Origin: Heterocephalus glaber
Taxonomy: Eukaryota > Chordata > Mammalia > Rodentia > Bathyergidae
Direction of reading: 5' to 3'
DNA length: 64,000 bases
Assembly: GCF_000247695.1 (NCBI RefSeq)
Contig: NW_004624842.1
Location: 5,729,899-5,793,898, forward strand
Shown here: positions 12,462 through 23,457 of the stretch, piece after piece
How positions within the stretch are numbered: the stretch's first letter is position 1
How the letters are laid out: each line of letters begins with the position of its first letter
Made by a program: the position numbers and the translations under genes
Notes under the pieces: model-generated
The model's input: the letters and a program-made list of their open reading frames with translations, nothing else
Told to the model about the DNA's origin: nothing
The model's database searches: none

Positions 12462-12529
12462 TAATGATCTTTGTTGAGATCTGCAGAATTGAAAAACAGT
12501 TCCTGACTACGCCCTTAGAATTAGGATCA

Positions 12530-12734
12530 AATGAAGCTGGGCGTGGTGGCACACACCTGTGATCCCAGCACTCAGGAGGCTGAGAAGACTCCTTTGAGTT
12601 CCAACCCAGCCCAGGCTACAAAGTGAGACCCTGTTTCAAAAAAAAGGGGGGGGGGGCAGGATTTAGCTCAGTGGTTCTGCTGCTTGCCTTGCAAGCACAA
12701 GGACTGCAGTTTGATCCCCAGTACCAAAAAAAAA
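12530..12734 (+). mobile_element. B1-ID composite within one target duplication
   Basis: A plus B1 (12530-12644, short A-run and G-run) directly continues into a plus young ID (about 12654-12734). A single pair of TSDs, AGAATTAGGATCA (12517-12529, 12735-12747), encloses both. Confidence 0.85.
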
Positions 12735-13304
12735 AGAATTAGGATCACATGTTCATCATTTTTCCTCAAACCTCCACCTTATGAGAAGGTACCTACCAAT
12801 CCGTAATCACTCATCTGCATAAACCATTCCTAAATCAGTTTCCCAGCAAGGCCTTTAGGTCCATAGTCAGCTAGCTTCCAATCAGTTAGCTCACTGGATA
12901 ACAAAGTTCTTTCTCCTCCCTTCACCTTTAAGCTTCTTGACTAATTAGCTTCCTTCCTGGGTGAAGACCCAGCCTTCTGTGTGGTGACAATTTTGTTACT
13001 GTTGCAAATATCTGATATAGCAAACACTAAACCTGTTCCTAGGGGGAAGACAGGGTTGGAATCTTGAAGGCTCTCAGTCACAATATTTTTGTCAATCAGT
13101 ACATAATTTTTTCTGTTTAAAGCACCACATATAATATATAGTATATAATACATAAGGTGCAGTGTCACTGACAGCCTGAACAAAGTTTATTCAAGGTATT
13201 TCCCAGTAACAACAGACTTTTAGGAAAACTAGTATGCTGTAGTACTTCAGCATGGTGCTAACAGGCCATTTTCAACAGTAAAGTGACCAATAAAAAAACA
13301 CAAA

Positions 13305-14590
13305 ATGTCAAGCCAGGAATGGTGGCACAAAACTGTAATCCCAGCCTTGGCTACATAGTGAGACCCTGTCTCAAAAACAAAATAAGTCAAACCAAAAAAC
13401 CCCACAAAAAGTAGAAAACCATGGCACTAAATACATGAAAAGGATTTACAGTACGAGAACTGAAAAAGGTGGCAGTATCTCCATGTTCAACATATCATCT
13501 AGGAACATGTGTGAACTATTCAAAACTTTCTCCATTCTGCTCATACATACTGACTTAAATGATCACACATACTGACTTCAAGATTATAAATAAAAGCTGC
13601 ATGATGATATACATCTATAATTTCAGCACTCTGGGAGGCTGAGGCAAGAAGATTACAAATTCAAGCCCAGCCTGGAAAATTTAGAGGGTTAACAAGACTC
13701 TATCTCGAAATAAAGTATTAGAAATGTAGCTCAGTGTGAAAGTCCAAGGTTCAATTCCCAGTACCACCCAAAAAACACCTTAGCCAGTAGGCAAATTCTC
13801 AAATATAGTACCTATGAGTAATGATCAACTATACATACAATATTATTCAGCCATAAAGAGAATGAATTAGCTAGGCACAGAGGCACATACTTGTAATCCC
13901 AGCTACTTGGGAGGCTGGGGCAGGAAGATCATGAGTTCATGGCCATCTTGGCCTACATAGCAAGACCCTTTCCCAAATAAATAAATTTGCAACAAATTAA
14001 TTTTTTTGGAAATGAGATTATTTACAAGTGTGTCGTGTGGCGAACCAAGCAAGTTCTAGAAAAACAAGAGGACAAGAAATATTAAAAATCACACAAGAAG
14101 CCAGGCATGATGACAAACACACCCACATTTAGTAATCTCAGCACTCTGGAAGGCTGCAGCAGGAGGATCCCAAGTTCAAGCCCAGCCTGAGCAATTTAGA
14201 CACTTACAGAGACTGTCTCAAATAAATAAAAGGATAAGAAATTACCTGAGTGCAAAAGGCTTGGGTTCAACGCCCAGGATGGGGGAGGAGGAATCATTGA
14301 AGACCCTCTTAGGCATTTTCAAAACTATATCCATATAATATGCAACAGAGTGAAGAAACCACTTCTCTATTCAAACCCTCAGATCTGGATTCCAAAAATA
14401 CTATCACAGAATCCAAAAACCACAAGAATATGAAAAAGGAACCAGGCATGGTGGAGCAGGCCTGCAATCCCAGCACTTGGGCGGCTAAGGCAGGAGAACT
14501 GCTGTGAGTTCAAGGCCAGCCTGGGTTCAAGGACAGCTTGAACTATATAGTGAGATCTTGTCTCAAAAACAAAACAAAAACAAACAACCC
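13305..14590. repeat. B1 and B1-dID cluster
   Basis: B1+ with internal deletion 13310-13385; B1-dID+ 13596-13780; B1+ 13868-13980; B1-dID+ 14102-14285; B1+ with duplication 14441-14585. 12750-13305 and 13385-13595 are otherwise unassigned. Confidence 0.75.
13815..13868 (+). mobile_element. Small L1 remnant ahead of a B1
   Basis: ACAATATTATTCAGCCATAA and the following bases match the usual L1 3' ORF2 region. The remnant is cut by a B1 at 13868-13980. Confidence 0.55.
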
Positions 14591-14744
14591 CAACAACATG
14601 AAAAGGGAAAGGCTATCTTTTTTAAAAGTCATCAAAAGGTCACCCAGCCACCTAGGTTCCTCCTTTCCTAAGAATTCTTAGCCTACACAACTTAAGAGTA
14701 GGTCAGTTTTGATTTTATTTCTTTCCCTCCCACCCCACCCCACC

Positions 14745-16430
14745 CCATAGAACTGGAGATTGAACCCAGTGCCTTTACACTGAGCTACATCCCCAGGATT
14801 TTTTTTTCTAAGACAGTCTCACAAATCACTAATTTGTCCAGGCTAGAATTAGAGGTGTGTGCTACCGTAACTTGCTCTGATTTTCTTAATTAAAAAACTG
14901 AGATTTATAAGGAGACATTTCAATTTTTATCTAATGCCAACTAAGTACCAGGCACTGAGTTACACAGCTCTCTAAATTAAAAAAAAAAAATCAGGGCAGG
15001 TGTGGTGTCAAACACCTGTAATCCCCACACTCTGGGACGCTGATGCAGGTATATCAAAAAATTTGAGCCCAGTATACCTAAAATGTACCAATAAAAGAAT
15101 TTTAAAAAACAATTTGAGCCCACCCTGGGGAACTTAGTAAGACCCTGTCTCAAAGTACATTTAAAAAAAAAAAAAAAAAAGGTTGGGGGCAGGTGTATAA
15201 TCCCAGCACTCAGGAGACTGAGGCAGGAGTATCTGCAAATTCAAGGCCAATGTGGGCTACATAGTGAGTTCAAGGCTAGCCTGAAGTACATAGTAAGGGC
15301 TTGTATCAAAACAAACAAACAAATAGAGGTTGGAGATGTAGCTCAGTGTGCAGGCCCTGGGTTGAATCTCCAGGACCGCAAATAAATAGATAATTAAAAT
15401 ACCTATACATTTGTGTCCTTAAAACACAGGTCTGGGACGGGGATTTAGCTCAGTGGCTTCGCCACCTACTGTGCAAGAGCAAGGAACTGAGTTCAATTCC
15501 TGGTACCAAAAAAAAAAATTACAGGTCTCCCGAGTGTTGTTGTGGCACATCCCAAGACCTAGGAGGTGACTTGGAGGCCGGCCTCCTGGACTACATCGAA
15601 AGTTCAAGGTGAGACCTTGTCTCAAAAAAACAACAACAACAACAACAAAAAAAAAACCCCAGAGCTCTGCTCTAATACCTGAGACAAATGTTAACTGTAA
15701 AACAAAAACATGAAGACATAAATTGAGCACTGTGGTGTTGTGTTCACCTGCAAGCCCCATTCTTCAGGAGGTTGAGAAAGGAGAGGACCAAGTTTGAGGC
15801 CAGCTTGAATAAAGACTCTGTCTCAAAAACTAATAAAAAGGGCTAGGGCTGCAATTCCAATGTCAGCATTTTCCTAGTACATCCTAGGGCTGTATTCAAT
15901 CCTCAGCACTGCAACCCCACCCCACCCCACCCTGACCCCCACCCCCGCCAAGAGTCGTGGACTAAATTAAAATTCGGAAAAAAATTAAAGAAAAAAGTTA
16001 GCTCTTAAACTGAAAAATTGCCCAGTCTCTTCATTTGCTCTATTTTTCTTTGTATTTATCTCTGACTGGGTTTTAGTATATATTGTTTATTTATTATAAG
16101 ACTTTACCCTCATCCACTTCTTAAAATGCTTTTGGAAAATAAGAATTCACCATCTCAATTCACTATAAAGTCTACAGTTTAATCCACTACATCATCTAGT
16201 ATATATGTGAATCACCTGAGAAATATTATTAAAATGCAAATTAAACCAGGTGAGGTAGTATAGGCCTGTAATCCCAAGCACTTTGGAATGCTAAAATGGG
16301 AGGATGGCAAATTCAAACCTAGCCTGGCTGACTTAGCGATTTATCAAGACTGTCTCAAAAAGTTTTTTGAAAGGACTGGAGATGTAGCTCAGTCTGAAGG
16401 TCCTGGGTTCAATCTCCAGTACCAGCAAAA
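14745..16430. repeat. B1-dID and ID cluster
   Basis: B1-dID- 14745-14880; B1+ 14994-15180 with a 39-bp insert; B1-dID+ 15186-15380; young ID+ 15434-15518; rearranged B1+ 15530-15645; B1+ 15720-15838 then old ID+ 15838-15920; B1-dID+ 16248-16430. 15960-16245 is AT-rich and unassigned. Confidence 0.78.
15904..15950. repeat. (CCCCA)n-like low-complexity tract
   Basis: CCCCACCCCACCCCACC repeats. A shorter similar tract is at 14731-14748. Confidence 0.8.
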
Positions 16431-16584
16431 AAACTCCTCAGCAAATTAAGTAGGTATGGGCCAGAACCCAAGATTCTGCAATTTTAGCAAGACCCTAGGT
16501 GACATAATGCTACAGGTTTCCCCAGAATATACAGTGTGTAACTACTTTCTTCCTGAATAAGATAGGGTTGGTTTTGTTGTTTGG

Positions 16585-17217
16585 TTTTTTTGAGACAGTC
16601 TCCCTGTGTGGTCCCTAGCCTTGAACTCACTATGTAGTCCAGGCTGGCCTCGAACTCAATGCAATATTCCTGCCTCTGCCTCCTGAGTGCTGGGATTACA
16701 GACATGTGCCACCAATGCCGGTTTTTTGTTTGGTTGGTTTTTTGAGACAGGTTCTCACTGTGTAATTCAGGCTAGCCTAAACTCAGTATGTAGCCAAGGC
16801 TGGCCTGAAACTCTCGGAGATCCTCCTGCCCTGGCTTCCCAAATGCTGGGATCACAGGCCTGCACCAGCATTTGCAAGGCTGAATAAGGTTGACTTGATG
16901 CTGCCTGCCCATTCTTGTCCAGTTTAAGGGTAAAGGTATACAACCAACCAGCTTCTGCAAAACAATCCTTAAAGGTTTATCAATTCTGTTTTCTCTTTGT
17001 CAGGCACCATTGTTTGGTTGGATTTGTTTTGTTTTGTTTTGTTTATGGAGTCCAGGCTGGCCTGCCCTCAACCTTATGAGTGCTGGGATTAAGTCATGCA
17101 CCACTCTGCTCAGCAGGCACCATTCTTTAAACCTTTCAAAGGGGAGATTCAATTTTTTTTCCCCAATCATATTTAGGGGTGGGAGGGGAAGCGCTCATAA
17201 ATGCTAATTCCCTTGTA

Positions 17218-17249
<32 letters not shown>

Positions 17250-18005
17250 CCACACACACAGACACACTCTGCGGATTTGACCCAGGGCCTTAGCACTGAG
17301 CTACAGCCCTAACCCTTTTTTATTTTGAGAAAGTTTTGCTAAATTGCTCAGGCTGGGCTTGAACTTTTGAGCTTTCTGGCTCAGCCTACTGGACCACTGG
17401 GATTACAGGCATAGGCCACCATGCTCTGCTTGTCCATGCATAACTGGACCCTTCTCAAATGCACAAGCCCCTTGAACTAAGATGCATAAAGTTAAACCTT
17501 AAGTATAATAGGGCAAGCAAGGGCTAGGGATTTAGCTCAGTGGTTCCACCACCTGCCTTGCAAGTGCAAGGTCTCAAGTTCAATCTCCAGTACCAGAAAT
17601 AGAAAAAGAAAAAAGTATAATAGGCCAAATTCCTAGCTCTCTTCCTGTATCCCAATGAGATCATCTATACAACTGGTTGCTCCTTACATCACATTGGCCA
17701 CCTTATCTACTTTGCTGTTTCTCTATAAACATCATAGGATGTGATCCACAGGATTTCACTTTTGTTTTCTGAAAGAATTTCTATGCCTGGTGCAGTGGCA
17801 CACAACTGGAGGCCAAGGCAGAATGATTATGAGTTTGAAGCCAGCCTCGGATACATAGTGAGACCCTATCTCAAAAAACAAAGGAACAAAAAACGAAGAA
17901 ACAGTAGGATCGAAGCTAGCTCCAGCCAGCTTGAGCTACACAGTAAGTTCAAGGCCAGCCTGGACTATATAGCAAGATGCTATCAAAGAAAAAGATGCTA
18001 AGGAA
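16585..18005. repeat. SINE cluster
   Basis: B1- 16585-16724; B1- 16737-16868; deleted B1- 17030-17118; B1-dID- 17270-17435; young ID+ 17513-17612 (TSD AAGTATAATAGG); B1+ 17783-17880 and a B1 3' part 17910-17998. Confidence 0.78.
17216..17272. repeat. Compound (TGTC)n-(TC)n-(CA)n microsatellite
   Basis: Three adjacent simple runs at the tail of a minus B1-dID. Confidence 0.9.
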
Positions 18006-18249
18006 ATAACCTATTCATGATGAGAATCACAAACACTCTTGATCTTCCAAGAGTCTAGAACTACTGAGTCCATATTTCTGTTCTACTGCTCAGTGCACAG
18101 GAGCCATGACCTTCATTTTGTTCTATGTTGCCTAATTAAAGGCCCTTTGCTTACTGTCCAGTCTCCAGAGAAAAGAGTTTGCTGGTGTATAGATATTTCT
18201 ACCATATATAGCCTTTACCAGTATATATGTTACTATATGTAACTTTTGG

Positions 18250-19400
18250 GGGGAGGGGGTGAGACAGGGTCTCGATATTAGTTCAGGCTGGCCCTGAACT
18301 CACAGCAATCCTCCTTCTTCAGCCTCCCAAGTGCTGGGATTATAGGCATGCACCACCATACCTGGCTACTATGTATAACCTTACAAGGAACTCTCTCAGA
18401 GAATATAATGAGTTGAAAATACCCTTAAGTAACTTTTTAAAAAATTGAAGCTACATTTAAACAACAAAACCTGTATTTTTTCAGAGTCAATTTTTTAAAA
18501 AGCCCACAAATTAGCCAAAAGTATACCTTTTTTGTTTCACTTTTGCTGTTACTGCTCTGACCAGAATCAACACTTGTGCCAAGGTAAAAGCCGTTCTTAG
18601 GTATATGTGGTTGGGAAGAGCTGGAAAAGCAATCAATTAACTCTTCTCCTAAGTCTCACCAGCTGTGTTTTCCTGATGACACCGAATCTGTCCACCTGCT
18701 CCCACAGATGGTACAACTACAGTTAAAGTAAAACACCTGGTTTGGTGCACCTATTACATTAAGTTAGAACAATGCTAGCTGCAGCTCCTCCAGCCCCAGG
18801 TCAGCATTTTCATCTCATTACCCAGATGAAGACCAATGACATTTATAATATCATAAAATATGCCTTTCAGCCCCTAAAACAAATACAACAATTGAAGTTG
18901 CCATAATAACAATGTTAAAGGCCAGGGATTTAGCTCAGTGGTTCCAGCGCCTGCCTCACAAGCGCAAGGTCCCTAGTTCGATCCCCGGTACCAAAAAATA
19001 AATAAATAAAAAATGTTAAATTTTCTATAAGATATGATATTTCTACTTACAACTATGCCTGTTAATCTGGTGTGGTGGCCTATTGCTCAGCAGACTGAAG
19101 CAAAGGGATCACTTCTGCTCACAAATTCAAAATGAGCTTGGGGGCCAGGGATTTAGCTCAGTGGCACCGCAACTGCCTTTCAAGCACAAGGTCCTGAGTT
19201 CGATCCCCGGTACTGAGAAAAAAAAAGAAGAAAAGAAACCAACTTCGATGGGTCAGGTGTGTTGGCACACAACTGTAGTCCCAGTACTCAGAAGGCTGAG
19301 GCAGGAGGATCACCGTACTCTTAGCCCAGCCTTAGCTAAACAGAGTTCAAGCCCAGCCCGGACTACAAAGCAAGACTGTCTCTAAAAGAAAAAAAATTTT
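18250..19400. repeat. SINE cluster
   Basis: B1- 18250-18365; young ID+ 18920-19010; B1+ 5' half 19062-19140, ID+ 19141-19230, B1+ 19246-19393. 18370-18915 is repeat-poor and holds the open segment discussed in the findings. Confidence 0.78.
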
Positions 19401-19464
19401 TTTGGTTCTCATTAACCATTTCCCAAACTATCTAATTTACAACTGTTTTTGGTTTTGGGGGTAT

Positions 19465-19670
19465 TTTTGTTGTTATTATTTCACAGTGCTGTATTTGGAA
19501 CTGAACTCAGGGCTCTTTCATTGAGCTATATCTCTAGTCTTTTAAAAAACGTACATTATTTTTGATGCAGGGTCTTATTACATCACCCAGGCTGAGCTCC
19601 AACTTGTAATCCTCCTGCCTCAGCCTCCTAGAGTGCAGAGACTACAAGTGTGCTACACGACACCCACCTC
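19465..19670 (-). mobile_element. B1-dID composite
   Basis: A dID end (CAGTGCTGTATTTGGAACTG, TTGAGCTATATCTC) followed by a B1 body (GCCTCAGCCTCCTAGAGTGC), both in minus orientation. Confidence 0.75.
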
Positions 19671-19730
19671 TTAAGAGTGTTAACACTAGTAAAACAGGTT
19701 CACTGCTCCCTACAGTCAGGGCTTCATATT

Positions 19731-19835
19731 TTTAATTTTTTTAAAAATTTTTATATTTTTGGTACCAGGGATCAAACTCAGGTCCTTGTGCTTGTGCAGC
19801 AGGCGGCAAAACCACTGTGCTAAATCCCCGACCCA
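19731..19835 (-). mobile_element. Young ID SINE
   Basis: TSD AGTCAGGGCTTCATATT (17 bp, perfect) at 19714-19730 and 19836-19852. Confidence 0.95.
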
Positions 19836-20034
19836 AGTCAGGGCTTCATATTAAGAATGACGGTGCATGACTATCATCCCAGCACCTAGGAGAGACTGAG
19901 GCAGGCAGATCAAAATTTCAAGTCTCAAAAAACATTTTTTAAATAAATAAAAATTTCAAGACTCACTTGGACAACTTAAAATGAGGCCTGTCTCAAAAAA
20001 AAAAAAAAATGCCTGTCTCAAAAGCAAAGAAATA

Positions 20035-20215
20035 GGGCTGGGGATTTAGCTCAGTGGTTTCGGCACCTGCTGCGAAAGTGCAAGGACCCGAGTTTGATCC
20101 CCCAGTACCAAAAACAAAACAAAACAAAACTGGGCTGGGGGTTTAGCTCAGTGGTTTTGCCGCCTGCTGCACAAGCGCAAGGACCAGAGTTTGATCCCCG
20201 GTACCAAAAAAAAAA
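20035..20215 (+). mobile_element. Tandem pair of young ID SINEs
   Basis: ID 20035-20131 and ID 20132-20215 abut. Only one TSD pair, AAAAGCAAAGAAATA (20020-20034, 20216-20230), flanks the pair. Both are of the TGCTGC subfamily. Confidence 0.9.
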
Positions 20216-20334
20216 AAAAGCAAAGAAATAAAACAAAAAACAAGGCAGTATCATTCCCAATAAATGTGAATGAATGTATAATGCTAAATAAACAGAATGT
20301 GGGAAATAAGCCACAAGAAACTTCATAACTAAAT

Positions 20335-20831
20335 GAAGGAGTCCAACTGCCACCATCCTAGGTTGACCAGAGACCACATTGTGCCTCTTCCATTCTGCTA
20401 TGCTTTTTTATCTGCTAAAGATGTATATAATGTGCCTGCCTCGAAAGCTAAGGACCCGAGTTCAATCCCCCGTACCAAAAAAAAAAAAGATGTATATAAT
20501 GTGAGTTAATAAGGCCCAGTAACCATGGCTACGGCCCATAACTCCCACCATATTCTTCAACCCGGCTCCTGGCAGATAACCACCAGTTCCTGTACTTTCT
20601 CAAGCCTTGTCCCTGGCAGGTCACCATAAAAACTACTCACTGAACTCTCCCCCTCAAAAGCCCCATTTTGAACTTTTCTTTTCACAGCACCCGTTTTACA
20701 CTCATGACCTCATAGCCTGTGCAAGAATTGCTGGTCTGGTCTAAGTGCCAGACGCAATCCCACTCAAGTTTGTTCTAAAATAAACTCATCCTGTTGAGCT
20801 TGCACTTTGTTTTTCCTCTTTATTTCCTAAC
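20335..20831 (+). mobile_element. Solo LTR, class I-like
   Basis: Pyrimidine- and C-rich sequence containing CCATAAAAAC, then a polyadenylation signal AATAAA at 20779-20784 followed by a GTTGAGCTTGCACTTTG stretch and a terminal CCTAACA at 20825-20831, a typical R/U5 end. The 5' boundary is uncertain (TGAAGGAGTCC near 20335 is a guess) and no clear target duplication was found. A truncated ID (20435-20485) is nested near the 5' end. No internal retroviral genes are present. Confidence 0.6.
20435..20485 (+). mobile_element. 5'-truncated ID SINE
   Basis: Starts at CCTGCCTCGAAAG, so box A is missing. Perfect 18-bp TSD AAAGATGTATATAATGTG at 20417-20434 and 20486-20503. Confidence 0.93.
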
Positions 20832-21046
20832 ACTGAGTAATTTTTTATTCCCCATGTAGGGGCTTAAATTAATTTAATCTCTACTTTAATCATTAGAGGA
20901 ATTTCTCCTTATTAAAGAAGACACATCAATATTGGTAACTAAAATCAGCGATTACTTCCTATACAAATAAAACATTCATGAGGTGATAGATGACTGCATG
21001 CCACAGTTGATGAGCTAGTTCAGATGTTGAAAAGTTATATTTTTTA

Positions 21047-21658
21047 GGCCAGGCTTAGTGGCACCTGTAATCCCAACATTCAGGAGGCTGAGGCAGGAGG
21101 ATTGCACCAAGTGCAAGGCCAGCCTGAACTAACATAGCAAAATCCTGTCTCAGAAAAAAAAAAAGTTACATTTTTTAGGATATTTTGATGGCTCATGACA
21201 AAAGTAATGTGGTATTTGGGAAATCAGGGATGTCTTGGGAATATAACAAACATACAGATATGAAAGCTGACAGGGTGGGGGGAGCTTGGTTACCAAAAGA
21301 CAACACAGTGTTATGAAGTAAAATTAAATCAAATGAGGGGCTGGGGATTTAGCTCAGTGGTTCTGCTGCCTGCCTCACAAGCGTGAGGTCCTGAGTTTGA
21401 TCACCAGTACCAAAAAAAAAAAAAATCAAATGAAAGATATTTCTTCAGGTTAAAATTAGAGCCACACACAGTAATTGAATTAAATCAGACATCAGTCTCC
21501 TCCATACCTCAGCATTAACTAGACATTTCCATTCATCACTTTTATCATAACTATTCTATATCAAAAGATTTTCCTGGGCCAGGGGTTTAGCTCAGTGGCA
21601 CCGCGCCTGCCTCGCAAGTGCATGGTCCTGAGTTCAATCCCTGTTACCAAAAAAAAAA
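21047..21658. repeat. SINE cluster
   Basis: B1+ 21047-21166; ID+ 21339-21424 (TSD ATCAAATGA); ID+ 21574-21658. Confidence 0.82.
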
Positions 21659-21734
21659 GTTTTTCCTCCTCATAACTCTTCCTCCATCTGGTTTTAGATG
21701 GTTTTTGTCTTATTTAGACACCCTATGGAGGTGC

Positions 21735-22020
21735 TTCTCACAGTAGAATGTAGACCACCTATAAAGAGGGAATCATTTAGGCCGGGGATTTAGCTCAGTG
21801 GTTTCGCCGCTTGGGCGCAAGGACCCAAGTTTGATCCCCAGTACAAAAAAAAAAAAAAAAAAAGAGGGAATCATTTAGAAAGCTTGTTGAAAATGCAGAT
21901 TTAAGGGACCTACCCCAGACTTCCAGAATTTAAATCTCTGGAGAGTTAACTCATAAATTGCTTTTAACAAGCTTCCAGATGCTCTGGATGCACACCAAAG
22001 TGTACACTACATCTAGTTAT
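21735..22020 (+). mobile_element. hAT/Charlie-type nonautonomous transposon (MER class)
   Basis: TTGTTGAAAATGCAGATTTA, then CCCAGACTTCCAGAATTTAA, then CTTTTAACAAGCTTCCAGAT follow a common non-autonomous hAT element. Two young ID insertions sit in or beside it (21781-21860, 22066-22144). Confidence 0.55.
21781..21860 (+). mobile_element. Young ID with internal deletion
   Basis: The stretch between box A and box B is shortened (GCCGCTTGGGCGCAAGG). Perfect 18-bp TSD AAAGAGGGAATCATTTAG at 21763-21780 and 21861-21878. Confidence 0.94.
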
Positions 22021-22065
22021 CTAGTTATTTTTCATGCCTTAATTATTTTAAAGGAAGTCTATATT

Positions 22066-22144
22066 GGGGCTGGGATTTGGCTCAGTGGCACTGCACCTGC
22101 CTTGCAAGCCAAGGTCCTGAATTCAATCCCCGGTCAAAAAAACC
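22066..22144 (+). mobile_element. Young ID SINE
   Basis: TSD AAGGAAGTCTATATT at 22051-22065 and 22145-22159. Box A region altered to GGGATTTGGCTC. Confidence 0.93.
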
Positions 22145-22389
22145 AAGGAAGTCTATATTTACTAATTGAATTCACCTTCATTAATCTAGAACCCTGAGAC
22201 AAATTCATTTCTTGTTTGGTCTCCACTATCTCAGCCAAGAGTCTACTTCCTTATCTCTTCAATGTTACCTGCCTAGTCCTTATGCAAATGTTAAATTGAT
22301 CACATCATGACAATACAATTTCTTTTTCCTTCTAAGAAAAATATTAACAGCAGGGGAATTTGTTGAGTGAATCATTAAAAGTTAGATAT

Positions 22390-22760
22390 TAAACTAGGTA
22401 AGGTGGGGGCATGTCTGTATTCCTAGAACTCTGGGAGGCTGAGACAGGAGGATCGTTGCCCAGTTCAAGGTCAGCCTGGGCTACACTGTGAGTTCAAGGC
22501 CAGCCTGAAGTACACAGTGAGTCCCTGTCTCAAAAAACGAAAGACAAAAAACAAAACACAAAACCTTGTCTCAAAACATAAAAATGGCTGAGGAGCCAGG
22601 CCAGGTATGGTGGCATACACCTGTAATCCCAGCACTACCAGCACTTGGGAAGCTGAGGCAAGAGGATCGCATCACTGAGAGTTCAAGGCCAGCCTGGGTT
22701 ACATGGTGAGTACAAGGCCACCCTGAACTACATAGCGATACTCTGTCTCAAAAAACTTTA
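22390..22760 (+). repeat. Two B1 SINEs with the rodent internal duplication
   Basis: 22390-22545 and 22596-22760. Both contain the repeated GGCCAGCCTG...TACA segment that marks rodent B1. Confidence 0.85.
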
Positions 22761-22968
22761 AAACAAACATCAAATACATAAATAAGCAAACAAAATGTAA
22801 TAAATCTATCTGTGAATTAGTTTACAATGACCAAAACATTTATGGTAATGAGATAAGCTAAAAATTGTTAAGCCTTCTATGCAGAGCTTGATCCACCTAA
22901 AGCTTTTCTTTCTCTGTAATCAAACAGAAAAGAACCTAAGAACTTCACAGGTTCAATAATTATTTTTT

Positions 22969-23041
22969 GGTATCGGGGATCGAACTTGGGTCCTTGCACT
23001 TTCGAGGCAGGCGGCGGAACCACTGAGCTAAATCCCTGGCC
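22969..23041 (-). mobile_element. Young ID SINE, 73-bp core
   Basis: TSD CAATAATTATTTTTT at 22954-22968 and 23042-23056. Confidence 0.94.
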
Positions 23042-23152
23042 CAATAATTATTTTTTATACTGTCAGAAAGATAAAAATTATCTCCTATAACCACAAGTAA
23101 CAGGTACATCTTCAGAGGCAAATGCTCCAAAACAGATGACCCTGCACTTTCT

Positions 23153-23239
23153 TTTTTTTTTTTTTGGTACCAGAGATTGAACTCAGGACCTTGTGCTTTC
23201 GAGGCAGGCGTCAGAACCATTGAGCTAAATCCCTGGCCC
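23153..23239 (-). mobile_element. Young ID SINE
   Basis: TSD TGACCCTGCACTTTCT (16 bp) at 23137-23152 and 23240-23255. Confidence 0.95.
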
Positions 23240-23457
23240 TGACCCTGCACTTTCTGAGAGAAAAAGATTTGGCTCTTGGCAACCTTAAGAAACAGTCCAT
23301 CATATACCTGCTTTTTATTTCTTTTGAGCATATGGAAAGTTCTCTGAAAGGTGTTATCACTTTAAAAGTATCTCATTACTAACACTGAGCAAATCAGTAC
23401 TAAATGTTGCAGCCATTCATAAAATGTCTTCCAAGGTACTTAAAACAACAAAAAAGA

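Noticed and set aside
22954..23255. Regularly spaced repeats as a CRISPR-like array
   Set aside because: The repeated units are SINEs with poly-A tails, variable spacing and both orientations in eukaryotic DNA.
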